64,000 nucleotides of DNA from Deltaproteobacteria bacterium (GTDB lineage: Bacteria; Myxococcota; JACRCW01). Below are positions 16,217 through 23,601 of this stretch, in pieces. The position numbers were made by a program, and so were the translations under genes. Within the stretch, counting starts at the first letter, position 1, and each line of letters begins with the position of its first letter. The DNA lies in contig JACRCW010000136.1 of the NCBI GenBank assembly GCA_016218805.1, forward strand, positions 1 to 64,000, in the 5' to 3' direction. The notes under the pieces were generated by a model. That model did no database searches, had not been told where the DNA came from, and saw only the letters and a list, made by a program, of their open reading frames with translations.

Positions 16217-16288
16217 TAATCAGTAGGTCCGCGGTTCGAGTCCGCGTGTCGGCTCCAAGCAAAGCCCCCGAAGTCCGGGGGCTTTTTT
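16217..16288 (+). repeat. 72-bp direct repeat, right copy (displaced tRNA 3' end plus terminator)
   Basis: It is identical to 13646-13717 and includes the tRNA T-arm, acceptor 3' strand, CCA and the full terminator hairpin (16264-16288). The preceding GATTCC differs from the functional anticodon loop (GATTCG) and no 5' half of a tRNA is present, so it is not a tRNA gene. Confidence 0.93.
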
Positions 16289-16437
16289 CTTGGTCCCTGA
16301 CGTTGTCATTTCTTACCGCGAGTCCAGCGACCGTCACTGAGCGCGGCGTTTCTGCGAGTCCCGGCGCCAACCACACGCGTGCCTGGGAGGCTCGCAGGCC
16401 CGTGGGCGGGCGGCCACGCCGCACGGCCCTTGCCGTG

Positions 16438-16465
16438 TTGGAGAAACCCTGCGGCTGGCTATAGT
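16438..16465 (+). promoter_or_regulatory. candidate promoter of the DUF433/DUF5615 pair
   Basis: TTGGAG (16438-16443) and TATAGT (16460-16465) are 16 bases apart, 24 bases before the ATG at 16490. GAGGGAG follows as ribosome binding site. The remaining bases from 16289 show no gene. Confidence 0.45.
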
Positions 16466-16489
16466 CCTCCCCAGCGAGGGAGCACTTTG

Positions 16490-17062
16490 ATGCCCACGAC
16501 CCACCTGCAGCAGGGGTTCAATGTGAACGAGGTCGCCGCGCTCCTCGGGCTTGAGGTGCGGCGCGTCCGGAAGGAGGTCGAGCATGGCCTCTTCGGCTCG
16601 TCGTCGCCGCCGCGCTTCACGTTCGCCGACCTCGTCTATTTCGCCATTCTCGCGAGGGCTGACAGCGGAACGCTGAGTCTGTCCACCCGCAAGAAGCTGC
16701 ATGCTCTTGTCGTCGTAGAGGCACGCCGCAAGCGCGCCTGGCACTCCGTCGAGATCGCCCCGCTGGTTGAGGTCCGCGTTGACCGCGCTGCGAAAGAAGC
16801 GGCAGAGCTGGTGAGGGAGTTCAACCTGTGGCGAAAGAAGCTGGTCACCAAAGACACCATCCTCGGCGGGGAACCCGTGTTCCCGCGCAGCCGGCTGGCC
16901 GTGCGTCACGTCGGCGGCATGTTGCTGAAAGGCCTCCGCCGCGAGGAGATCCGCGAGGACTACCCGTACCTCACCGACGAGGACCTTAGGTTCGCGCTGA
17001 TCTTCACCAGAGCCTATCCAGCCATGGGACGGCCCCCTGAGCACCAAGCTGCTGCTCGATGA
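16490..17062 (+). CDS. DUF433-family antitoxin-like protein with N-terminal MerR-like HTH
   Basis: 190 residues. Residues 5-50 ('FNVNEVAALLGLEVRRVRKEVEHGL') look like a helix-turn-helix of MerR/excisionase type. The C-terminal 65 residues hold a DUF433 domain: 'ILGGEPVFPRSRLAVRHVGGMLLKG', then 'REEIREDYPYLTDEDLRFAL'. DUF433 proteins are commonly paired with DUF5615 PIN-like proteins as VapBC-type modules, as here: the downstream gene overlaps its end by 26 bases. It lies 200 bases beyond the right att repeat. Its codons (TTC-GCC, ATC-GCC) differ from the host pattern, so it too was probably acquired. Confidence 0.83.
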   Translation: MPTTHLQQGFNVNEVAALLGLEVRRVRKEVEHGLFGSSSPPRFTFADLVYFAILARADSGTLSLSTRKKLHALVVVEARRKRAWHSVEIAPLVEVRVDRAAKEAAELVREFNLWRKKLVTKDTILGGEPVFPRSRLAVRHVGGMLLKGLRREEIREDYPYLTDEDLRFALIFTRAYPAMGRPPEHQAAAR

Positions 17063-17414
17063 GAACCTGTCGCCGCGGGTGGCGGAGGAGCTTCGCACCG
17101 CTCATGGTATCGACGCTGTCCACGTGCGGGACCGCGGCGGCTTGGGCACCACCGACCAAGCGGTCTTCGCGCTCGCCTTCAGGGAGGACCGCGTCGTCGT
17201 GACGTCGAACGTGAAGGACTTTGAGCACCTCGCCCGGCACAGCAGCATCCACGGTGGAATCGTACTGATCGCGGAGGGGGACCTGGGGAGGCAGGAGCAG
17301 CTCGCCATTGTCCTCCTCGCCCTGGCGGCTGTGGAGGCACGCGGTGACCTCGTCAACACCGTCCTTCGCATCGGCCTGGCAGGAACGCCACGCTTTGAGC
17401 GTCTGCCTAGGTAG
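17037..17414 (+). CDS. DUF5615 PIN-like toxin candidate, probable non-canonical CTG start
   Basis: 125 residues if started at the CTG at 17037. The family's essential first strand 'KLLLDENLSPRVAEEL' begins there (Asp of LLDEN is a PIN active-site residue), followed by 'VHVRDRGGLGTTDQAVFALA' and 'VVVTSNVKDFEHLA' (second acidic cluster). The first ordinary in-frame start codon is the GTG at 17079, which would remove the LLDEN strand, and the frame is closed by a stop at 16998. Either CTG is used by coupling to the overlapping DUF433 gene, or the start was altered by mutation. Predicted RNase of a TA module; activity is inferred. Confidence 0.72.
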   Translation: MSTKLLLDENLSPRVAEELRTAHGIDAVHVRDRGGLGTTDQAVFALAFREDRVVVTSNVKDFEHLARHSSIHGGIVLIAEGDLGRQEQLAIVLLALAAVEARGDLVNTVLRIGLAGTPRFERLPR

Positions 17415-17463
17415 GCGACGGGACAATTCGCTGCACGCTTGTAGTCAACAGGCTTCTGGTTGA

Positions 17464-18672
17464 ATGCGCCTCATCACTCAACACCTGCGCCCCGCGCCCG
17501 CGCTGGGGCGTCCTCCCCGGACGTGGTACCTCGAACCCGTGGCCGAACCGACACCCAGCGTCCCACCCGCGGAGTTGCTGCGCTCGTCGTCGCGCGCGCG
17601 CATGTTCATCCTGGTTGCGTTTCTGCTCACGCGGGTGGCGGTGCTGGGTGCCGCGCACGTAGGGATGGCAACCCATCCGGATCGGTTCAAGGATGAATGG
17701 TCGCAACCGCACGCAGAACCCCGTCCCGCGGCGTGGATGCTGCCGCTGTTGCGTTTTGACGTGTTTTATTACCAGCACATTGCGCGCTACGGTTATGACG
17801 AGGGCGAGAAAGCCACGCTTGGAGTAGCGTTCTTTCCGCTGTACCCGCTGCTGGTGCGCGCGGTGACGTCCGTGGTGGGCGACCTTTTCCTTGCCGCGGT
17901 GCTGTTGTCCAATGCGCTGGCACTGCTGGCCGCGTGGGTGATGCTGCGCCTTGGCACGCGCCTGAAGGATGTGGCCACCGGCACGGCGTGCGCGTTGCTG
18001 CTGCTGCTGGCTCCCGGTTCCGGATTCCTGTCCTACCCGTACACGGAGAGCCTGTTTGCGCTCCTTGTCGCGGTGGCGGTCCTGGCGATTGTCGACGAGA
18101 AGCCCGCAGTCGCCGCGCTTGCCGGCGCGCTGGTGACCGCCACGCGGCCCAATGGCGTTGTTGTTGCGCTGATGCTCGCGCTGGGTGCCTGGCAGCGGCG
18201 CGCGGAGTTGCGCGTGGCGCTCCGGTGGCTGGCTGCGGCGGTGTTCTCCGTCGCCGGGCTCGTTGCGTTCGCGGCGTTCTGCACCGTGCGGTACGGGGAC
18301 CCGCTCGCGTTTTCGCACGTGCAGCAGGCGTGGGGGCGCGAACTCAGCGTATTGGGACCCTTCAAGGCGTTTCTTGCATTTGAGCGGGACCCGGACTTCT
18401 ACGTCGTGGCGCTGGCGGCGTTGGCAATGGCCGTGTGCGCGGTAGGACGGGTTCCGGCCGTGCTGGCGGCGGGCGGCGCGTTCCTGGTGTGGTTGCCGCT
18501 CGCCACCGGCAGCCTCACCAGCATCATCCGCTTTCAATCCGTCAACGTGCCGCTGTTGTGTGCCACCGCGCTGCTCGTGCGGGGGCGTGGGTTGGGCGTC
18601 GTGCTCGGCGTATGCGGCGGATTGATGCTGTATGAGGCGTGCCGGTTCGGCGGCAGCTTCTCCAACAACTGA
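17464..18672 (+). CDS. PIG-V-like mannosyltransferase, multi-pass membrane protein
   Basis: 402 residues. After a 45-residue N-terminal stretch come about ten hydrophobic helices. The GT-C signature region is 'LRFDVFYYQHIARYGYDE' with the acidic residue expected in the first loop, followed by 'GVAFFPLYPLLVRAV' and 'YPYTESLFALLVA' with 'TRPNGVVV', all as in PIG-V/GPI-mannosyltransferase-2 relatives in bacteria. It probably transfers a sugar from a polyprenyl-phosphate donor on the outer face of the inner membrane; acceptor unknown. An alternative start is the ATG at 17602 (MFILVAFLL). Host-like codon pattern resumes here. Confidence 0.83.
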   Translation: MRLITQHLRPAPALGRPPRTWYLEPVAEPTPSVPPAELLRSSSRARMFILVAFLLTRVAVLGAAHVGMATHPDRFKDEWSQPHAEPRPAAWMLPLLRFDVFYYQHIARYGYDEGEKATLGVAFFPLYPLLVRAVTSVVGDLFLAAVLLSNALALLAAWVMLRLGTRLKDVATGTACALLLLLAPGSGFLSYPYTESLFALLVAVAVLAIVDEKPAVAALAGALVTATRPNGVVVALMLALGAWQRRAELRVALRWLAAAVFSVAGLVAFAAFCTVRYGDPLAFSHVQQAWGRELSVLGPFKAFLAFERDPDFYVVALAALAMAVCAVGRVPAVLAAGGAFLVWLPLATGSLTSIIRFQSVNVPLLCATALLVRGRGLGVVLGVCGGLMLYEACRFGGSFSNN

Positions 18673-18693
18673 CCGTGCCCGCGGTCCTGCGCG

Positions 18694-19128
18694 TCAGCGG
18701 CGCCGCCAGGCAACCCAATAGGGAGTGCCCGCGGCATCCCGCAACTTCATCACGTCGTCGCCGCGGCGGACTTCCAGGGCAATGATCGCCGGGCCCATGC
18801 GCGTGTTGGCCTTGGAGCCGGTGACCTCAATGTGGTCTCCGGGGGCCAGCTTGGTCTCCTGATTCTCAATGAACCAATCCGGGCCCAGGTGCAGCGAGAA
18901 TTCGCCGCCCGCGGTGCGGAAGACCGCGTGCATGCCGGTCATGCCGTCCATCATGGACACCTTCTCGACCTTCACGATCTCCCCCTTGAACTCGCCCACC
19001 GTCTTGGGGTCAAACAGGTGCATGTACCGGCCGCCGGCACGGGGCCCGCCGCCCATGGGCTGCCCAATTGCCACCTGGGCCGCGAACACCAGCACCCCCG
19101 TCAACAACGCTCTCTGTAGGTTGATCAT
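18694..19128 (-). CDS. exported OB-fold-like periplasmic protein
   Basis: 144 residues with AGGAGG 5 bases before the ATG. A signal peptide occupies residues 1-22. The mature part, starting 'FDPKTVGEFKGEIVKVEKV', has alternating strands with 'FSLHLGPDWFIENQ' and 'APGDHIEVTGSKAN', ending 'VMKLRDAAGTPYW'. This pattern (LGPxWF, GDxIEVTGS) is seen in small periplasmic OB-fold proteins near redox and metal genes and in MamS-like domains. Function unknown. It lies downstream of the ArsM-like methyltransferase on the same strand. Confidence 0.75.
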   Translation of the reverse strand: MINLQRALLTGVLVFAAQVAIGQPMGGGPRAGGRYMHLFDPKTVGEFKGEIVKVEKVSMMDGMTGMHAVFRTAGGEFSLHLGPDWFIENQETKLAPGDHIEVTGSKANTRMGPAIIALEVRRGDDVMKLRDAAGTPYWVAWRRR

Positions 19129-19223
19129 GGAACCTCCTGCCGGCTGGGAGACGCACGGCGGCAGAAGGGTTCAACACGCTGGACGTGAACCGCCGCCCCG
19201 GGCGGGCCAATCAGCCGGGTCGG

Positions 19224-20393
19224 TCAGCACTTGCAGCTTCCGCCTGAGCACAGGGCGGGCGCGGCGGTGGAGTCCTGGACGTCCGCGCCCTTGGTGTCCC
19301 TGGGGTCCCGCAACAGCATGGTCGCGCCGCATGGAAACGGCGGCGCCTGCTCAAGGGGCACCTCCACGCGCGGTTCCACAAAGTCAAAGTGCTCGCGGTA
19401 CGGCGCGCGTGCGTAGATGCGGAAGGTCTTGTCGCAGACGGCCACGCGGGCGCCGCGCCGCAGGACGTGGCCGTCGTCGTCGCGCACCTCCTTGAACGGC
19501 CCGCGGTAGATGACCGCCTGCTTGCGGTCCCAGCATGGTCCTTCCTTCCCGCGGTGGGCAATGACGGTGAGACTCCGGAACTCAATGCCCTCTACGGTGC
19601 GCCAGGGTTTCGCCTGGCGGTCCACGATGGAAATCCCGTAAAACCCGGCGCGCTCAAACGCCTCCAGGAAGCGGTCCTCGCGCATGGCTCCGGAAACGCA
19701 CCCTGTCCACAGGTCCGGGTCCGCCTGCAGGTGTGCCGGCACGTCCTCATCACTGACAATGTCCGAGATGACCGCGCGCCCACCGCGCCTGAGCACGCGG
19801 TGAAGTTCGCCAAACAACCGTCCCTTGTCCTCCCCGCGCACCAGGTTCAGCACGCAATCGGAGACCACCACGTCGACGGACTCGTTGGCGATGAGCGGTT
19901 GCTCCGCGCGCAGCGCTGCCGCGTGGGCCTCCGCGCGCGCGAGGTCGTCGCTGCTGCGCACGGGGTGGTCCCGCAGGTAGGTGTCCATGGCAGAGAGGTC
20001 CAACCGGAGATCCTGGATGCGCGCCTTGTGAAACTCCAGGTTCGAAAAACCCAGCTTCCGGTTGAAGGACGCCAGGTGCCGACGCGCCAGGGCCAGCATC
20101 TCGTCGTTCATGTCCACGCCGATGACGCGGCCGTTGCGGCCCACCACCTGGCTGAGCATGTAGCAGGCCTTGCCCGCGCCTGAGCCCAGGTCGAGCACGG
20201 TCGCGCCCTCGCTGACGTGGCGGGTCGGGTCGCCGCATCCGTAGTCGCGCTCAAGGATCTCGTGCGGAACCGCGGCCAGCAGACCGGGGTTGGACGACGC
20301 CGGGCAGCACAGCCCGACCTCCGCGGAGGTGGCCGCGTGCGTGTACCGGGAGCGGACGGCGTCCTCAACGGAGAGGGCGTGGGTGGTCACCAT
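19224..20393 (-). CDS. ArsM-like SAM-dependent methyltransferase with Cys-rich C-terminus
   Basis: 389 residues. The SAM motif 'VLDLGSGAGKACYMLSQVVG' is at about residues 66-85, with 'VIGVDMNDEMLALARR' next. The later core has 'VDVVVSDCVLNLV', 'GGRAVISDIVSDEDVP' and 'TGCVSGAMREDRFLEAFERAGF'. This order, with Cys at 'GLCCP', 'SDCVLN' and 'TGCVSGA', fits arsenite methyltransferases, in which three such Cys bind As(III). A ~120-residue extension ends in CSGGSCKC, a metal- or metalloid-binding-looking tail. A thioredoxin-like gene lies just upstream, a plausible reductant. No ArsR or arsenic pump is nearby, so substrate remains open. Confidence 0.8.
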   Translation of the reverse strand: MVTTHALSVEDAVRSRYTHAATSAEVGLCCPASSNPGLLAAVPHEILERDYGCGDPTRHVSEGATVLDLGSGAGKACYMLSQVVGRNGRVIGVDMNDEMLALARRHLASFNRKLGFSNLEFHKARIQDLRLDLSAMDTYLRDHPVRSSDDLARAEAHAAALRAEQPLIANESVDVVVSDCVLNLVRGEDKGRLFGELHRVLRRGGRAVISDIVSDEDVPAHLQADPDLWTGCVSGAMREDRFLEAFERAGFYGISIVDRQAKPWRTVEGIEFRSLTVIAHRGKEGPCWDRKQAVIYRGPFKEVRDDDGHVLRRGARVAVCDKTFRIYARAPYREHFDFVEPRVEVPLEQAPPFPCGATMLLRDPRDTKGADVQDSTAAPALCSGGSCKC

Positions 20394-20426
20394 GCACCGT
20401 CAGAGCCACGATCCGCGACGGACGGT

Positions 20427-20837
20427 TCACGCCGCGCGCGCGTAGCGGTCAAAGACGTCCTGCGGCGGTGGGCCCACGTGGTAGGCGGCGACCTTGCCTT
20501 CCACGATCTCCACGGTGCTCGGCGTGGCCATCACTCCCAGCGCCGACGCCACGGCGAGGTCCTGCGACACGTCGACCAGGTGCACGTCAGCATTCTGTTC
20601 GCGCAGGGCGCGCATGCATGGGGTGGTCACGCGGCAGGCGCTGCACGACGGGCTGAAGAAATACAGCAGCGACTGCCGGGCACGGGAAACCTGCGTGCCC
20701 AGGGGGCCCGGCAGGGCGGGCGCGGGCTGCCCGCGGAGTGCCGCAGCGCGACGCCGCACCATGACCTGGGTGACCACCATCAACGCCACCAACGCGCCAG
20801 CGCCCCACACCACAATCTGCTGCAGCCAGTCCATCAT
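20427..20837 (-). CDS. membrane-anchored thioredoxin-like protein
   Basis: 136 residues from the ATG pair at 20837/20834. One N-terminal membrane helix (WLQQIVVWGAGALVALMVV) is followed by a thioredoxin fold with the redox motif C-S-A-C in 'YFFSPSCSACRVTTPCMRAL', then 'VHLVDVSQD', the cis-Pro region 'MATPSTVEIVEG' and a C-terminal helix. A third Cys (TTPC) sits five residues on. The orientation of the domain (cytoplasm or periplasm) is not certain. It is 33 bases upstream of the ArsM-like gene on the same strand, so it may supply electrons to that enzyme. Confidence 0.8.
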   Translation of the reverse strand: MMDWLQQIVVWGAGALVALMVVTQVMVRRRAAALRGQPAPALPGPLGTQVSRARQSLLYFFSPSCSACRVTTPCMRALREQNADVHLVDVSQDLAVASALGVMATPSTVEIVEGKVAAYHVGPPPQDVFDRYARAA

Positions 20838-20899
20838 GCGCGGTGAGAGCCCTGGGAGCGCGTCCGGGTTCAACTCGCCCGTCGGAGATCCGTGCCCGG

Positions 20900-21523
20900 T
20901 CAGCGCTTCTCGGTATCGCGCCGGGGAGACCCGTCGGAGAACGCCATGAGGGCCGCCAGGATGAGCAGGCACGCCACCACCAGCGCCACCATGATCGCGG
21001 TGTTGGTCCGGTACTCCGGCGGAATGGTCTGCAGCGTGGGCACCACGGACGTCCCGCCGGCGTACATCAGCCCCGCAATCACCATGGATGAAATCCCCAC
21101 AATGATGGAACGCGGTGAAACGCGCGTCCGCTGCGACGCCGCTATGGGCGACTCGAATTCCCGCGTCTTGCTCACTTCGTGCATGCCCATGGCGGCGTTC
21201 TGCAGTTGCCGGCGGCGGTCCGGCTCCAGGAACGGGTCGGAAACAATCGCCCGCACCATGTCATCCACCACCTCCTGGAGCCGGGTGCCGGCGCGGCCGG
21301 AAACGCTGTATTCGCGCATGACGCTGCGCATGGTGGCCAGGATGGCGGACGCATTGGGCGGATTGCCCTCCGCCAGCGCAACGGCCAGGTCCCGTAGAAT
21401 GATGTCCTTGGCGGTGTGCCAGCGCGTGCGCCGTGCGCGGCGCTCAGCGAGGAACGACGTGAGCAGGCCAATGGAAATGCTCACCACCGTGCCCACGCCG
21501 CCGCTGAGGAAACTCACGTCCAT
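20900..21523 (-). CDS. hypothetical membrane protein with two helices
   Basis: 207 residues. An N-terminal helix (VGTVVSISIGLLTSFLA) and two C-terminal helices near 140-160 and 176-196 flank an Arg-rich cytoplasmic helical segment (RRARRTRWHTAKDIILRDLAVALAEG features). No family recognised. It heads a minus-strand series with the thioredoxin-like and ArsM-like genes, 62 bases before the former. Confidence 0.68.
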   Translation of the reverse strand: MDVSFLSGGVGTVVSISIGLLTSFLAERRARRTRWHTAKDIILRDLAVALAEGNPPNASAILATMRSVMREYSVSGRAGTRLQEVVDDMVRAIVSDPFLEPDRRRQLQNAAMGMHEVSKTREFESPIAASQRTRVSPRSIIVGISSMVIAGLMYAGGTSVVPTLQTIPPEYRTNTAIMVALVVACLLILAALMAFSDGSPRRDTEKR

Positions 21524-21706
21524 GCACGCTCCTGCCGCGGGTCATCCCGTGTTCTGCTGGATTCCCCGGCATCCTTGCCGCTCCCGCGTTCGCTGTCCAT
21601 CCGGGAGCACCCACGGGTGTGGCGTCGGCAATCTGTGATCCGCGCTGCGTACGGCACCGGCGCGCGGCGGCTTGCCCGGCGGCCTGGTGATGAACACCCT
21701 CATGTC

Positions 21707-22420
21707 ATGGCTATGCGCGCGGCGTTCTCCGCAGCGGGATTGTTCCTCGTGGTGGTGGTGTGCCGCGCCGCGCCACCGGCGGAACAGGAGCACGCCCGCC
21801 GCCAGATGGTGCAGCGTGACCTCAAGGGCCGGGACATTGTGGATCCCGCAGTGCTGGCCGCCATGGGACGCGTGCCACGGCACCTGTTCGTGGAAGACGC
21901 CGTGCGCTGGCTGGCCTACGACGACCGCCCGCTGCCCATCGGGCAGGGGCAGACCATTTCGCAGCCGTACATCGTCGCGTTGATGACGCAGCTCGCGCGG
22001 CCGCAGCCCAGGCACCGCGCGCTGGAGGTGGGCACCGGCTCCGGGTACCAGGCCGCGGTGCTCGCCGAACTGGTGCAGCACGTCTACACGATTGAGATCC
22101 TCTGCCCGCTGGCCGACCGCGCGCGCACCACGCTGGCAGAGCAGGGCTACCGCAACGTGACCGTGCGCTGCGGCAACGGCTACGCCGGGTGGAAGGAGCA
22201 CGCGCCGTTTGACGTCATCCTGGTGACCGCGGCCCCGGACGCGGTGCCACGCGCGCTGCTGGACCAGCTGGCGGTGGGCGGGCGGATGGTGATTCCCGTC
22301 GGCGCGCCCGGTGGAATCCAGCAATTGCGGCTCATCACGCGGCAGGCGGATGGAACGCTGCGCGATGAGGACGTATTGCCAGTGCGTTTTGTTCCCATGA
22401 CGGGCAGCCGCGCACCGTGA
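21707..22420 (+). CDS. pcm: protein-L-isoaspartate O-methyltransferase, exported form
   Basis: 237 residues from the ATG at 21707. The N-terminus (MRAAFSAAGLFLVVVVCRAAPP) is a signal peptide, unlike cytoplasmic Pcm. The PCMT core follows: 'RQMVQRDLKGRDIVDPAVLAAMGRVPRHLFV', 'GQTISQPYIVALMTQL' with the SQPY substrate motif, the SAM site 'ALEVGTGSGYQAAVLAEL', and 'VILVTAAPDAVP'. The enzyme repairs isoaspartyl residues. An exported copy implies envelope proteins as substrates, although the SAM supply outside the cytoplasm is a puzzle. It ends 5 bases from the convergent channel gene. Confidence 0.9.
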   Translation: MAMRAAFSAAGLFLVVVVCRAAPPAEQEHARRQMVQRDLKGRDIVDPAVLAAMGRVPRHLFVEDAVRWLAYDDRPLPIGQGQTISQPYIVALMTQLARPQPRHRALEVGTGSGYQAAVLAELVQHVYTIEILCPLADRARTTLAEQGYRNVTVRCGNGYAGWKEHAPFDVILVTAAPDAVPRALLDQLAVGGRMVIPVGAPGGIQQLRLITRQADGTLRDEDVLPVRFVPMTGSRAP

Positions 22421-22425
22421 CGGCG

Positions 22426-23532
22426 TCAATCACCCAGCGCGCGCCGCAGCTCTTGTTGCCATTCCGGCGTGGCAATGACCCGCAGGATTGCCCGGTTCAT
22501 GCGCTCGCGCAGCGGGCTGTCTGAGACCAGGCCAACTGCGTAGTCCTGCCGGTCAAACGTGACCGGTAAGACCTCCAAAACGCCCCCAAACTGCCGGTTC
22601 ACCAGGTGACGCAGCAGCGGTGCGTCATACACAAAGGCATCCAGACCGCCCGCGGCCAGCGCCTGCAGGCCCTCAGCCGGCGTGCCGAACGACCGCCCGG
22701 CCAGCTGGTGTGCGCGGAGGTAGGACTCGCTGGTGGAGGCGGCCACGGTCCCGGTGCGCACGCCCGCCAGCTCCGCGGGGCCGTGGATGGTCCCCTCCAA
22801 CTGGCCCACCGTGAGCGCGGTGGTGATGGTGGCCGTCACGCTGGAAATGAGCACCAGGGACGTTAGCATCCAGATCACCGCCAGCACCCGTCCGCCCGCT
22901 GTGACGGGCGCCTTGTCGCCGTAGCCCACCGTCGTCAACGTGACCGCGGACCACCACACACCTGAGCCTATGCCCTCCGCCAGATTGCCGCCGAATTGCG
23001 ACGCGTTGCGCCGCCGTTCCAACAGCGTCATCAGCGTCCCGGTGGCCAGCAGGACCCCCCCGAGCCACGCGAACAGGCCCAGCATGTCGGGAGAGAACAC
23101 AGCCCGGAGTACCTGGGCGCGCGCACCCGGGCGCACCGGGACGGCAATCGCCAGTCCGGTCGTGTAGAAGGGGTGCGTGAAGTCCATGAAGACCTCGCGC
23201 TCGCCGGTGACAGTGAGCGTGGCCACCACGGCGTCCAGCGTCCCGTCTTTGGCGCCGGCCAGCAGGCCGGGCAGGTCGGCTTCGCGGTATTCAAACTGCA
23301 GCCCCAGTTCCTGCGCCACCTGGTGCCACAAGAAGTGGCTTGCGCCGGCCCAGCGCCCGGCGTCGTCCTTGACGGAGAAAGGCGGGGAAACCTTGGTCCC
23401 AATGACCAGGCTTCGTGCGCCCGGTCCCGCGTCCGGCGCCAGAGCGGTCAACAGCGGTATCACCAGCAGCGTGGTCAGCACGGGCCGCAACGGACCGAAA
23501 CCGCCCGCGGGTGTCAAGGGCAACCTCGGCAT
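22426..23532 (-). CDS. GluR0-like ligand-gated potassium channel
   Basis: 368 residues from the ATG at 23532 (a GTG lies just before). After a signal segment comes a periplasmic-binding S1 lobe, about 42-139 (IGTKVSPPFSVKD, 'GTLDAVVATLTVTGEREVFMDFTHPFY'). A pore domain covers about 150-245: helix, re-entrant loop with the K+-channel filter TVGYGD at 201-206, helix ending 'LISSVTATITTAL'. An S2 lobe follows at about 250-368. This split-ligand-domain layout is that of prokaryotic ionotropic glutamate receptor GluR0. Ligand unknown; the usual Arg/Asp ligand contacts cannot be assigned by eye. Confidence 0.9.
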   Translation of the reverse strand: MPRLPLTPAGGFGPLRPVLTTLLVIPLLTALAPDAGPGARSLVIGTKVSPPFSVKDDAGRWAGASHFLWHQVAQELGLQFEYREADLPGLLAGAKDGTLDAVVATLTVTGEREVFMDFTHPFYTTGLAIAVPVRPGARAQVLRAVFSPDMLGLFAWLGGVLLATGTLMTLLERRRNASQFGGNLAEGIGSGVWWSAVTLTTVGYGDKAPVTAGGRVLAVIWMLTSLVLISSVTATITTALTVGQLEGTIHGPAELAGVRTGTVAASTSESYLRAHQLAGRSFGTPAEGLQALAAGGLDAFVYDAPLLRHLVNRQFGGVLEVLPVTFDRQDYAVGLVSDSPLRERMNRAILRVIATPEWQQELRRALGD

Positions 23533-23601
23533 CACCGTTGCATTTATGGAGGTAACACCGGATAAGCGCGCCTTGCCGGCGCGGGGCCGGATGGACCCAA
23601 C

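Noticed and set aside
16211..16257. Possible second tRNA gene
   Set aside because: Only the 3' half is present, the anticodon loop is altered, and there is no acceptor 5' strand or D-arm. It is the displaced att copy.
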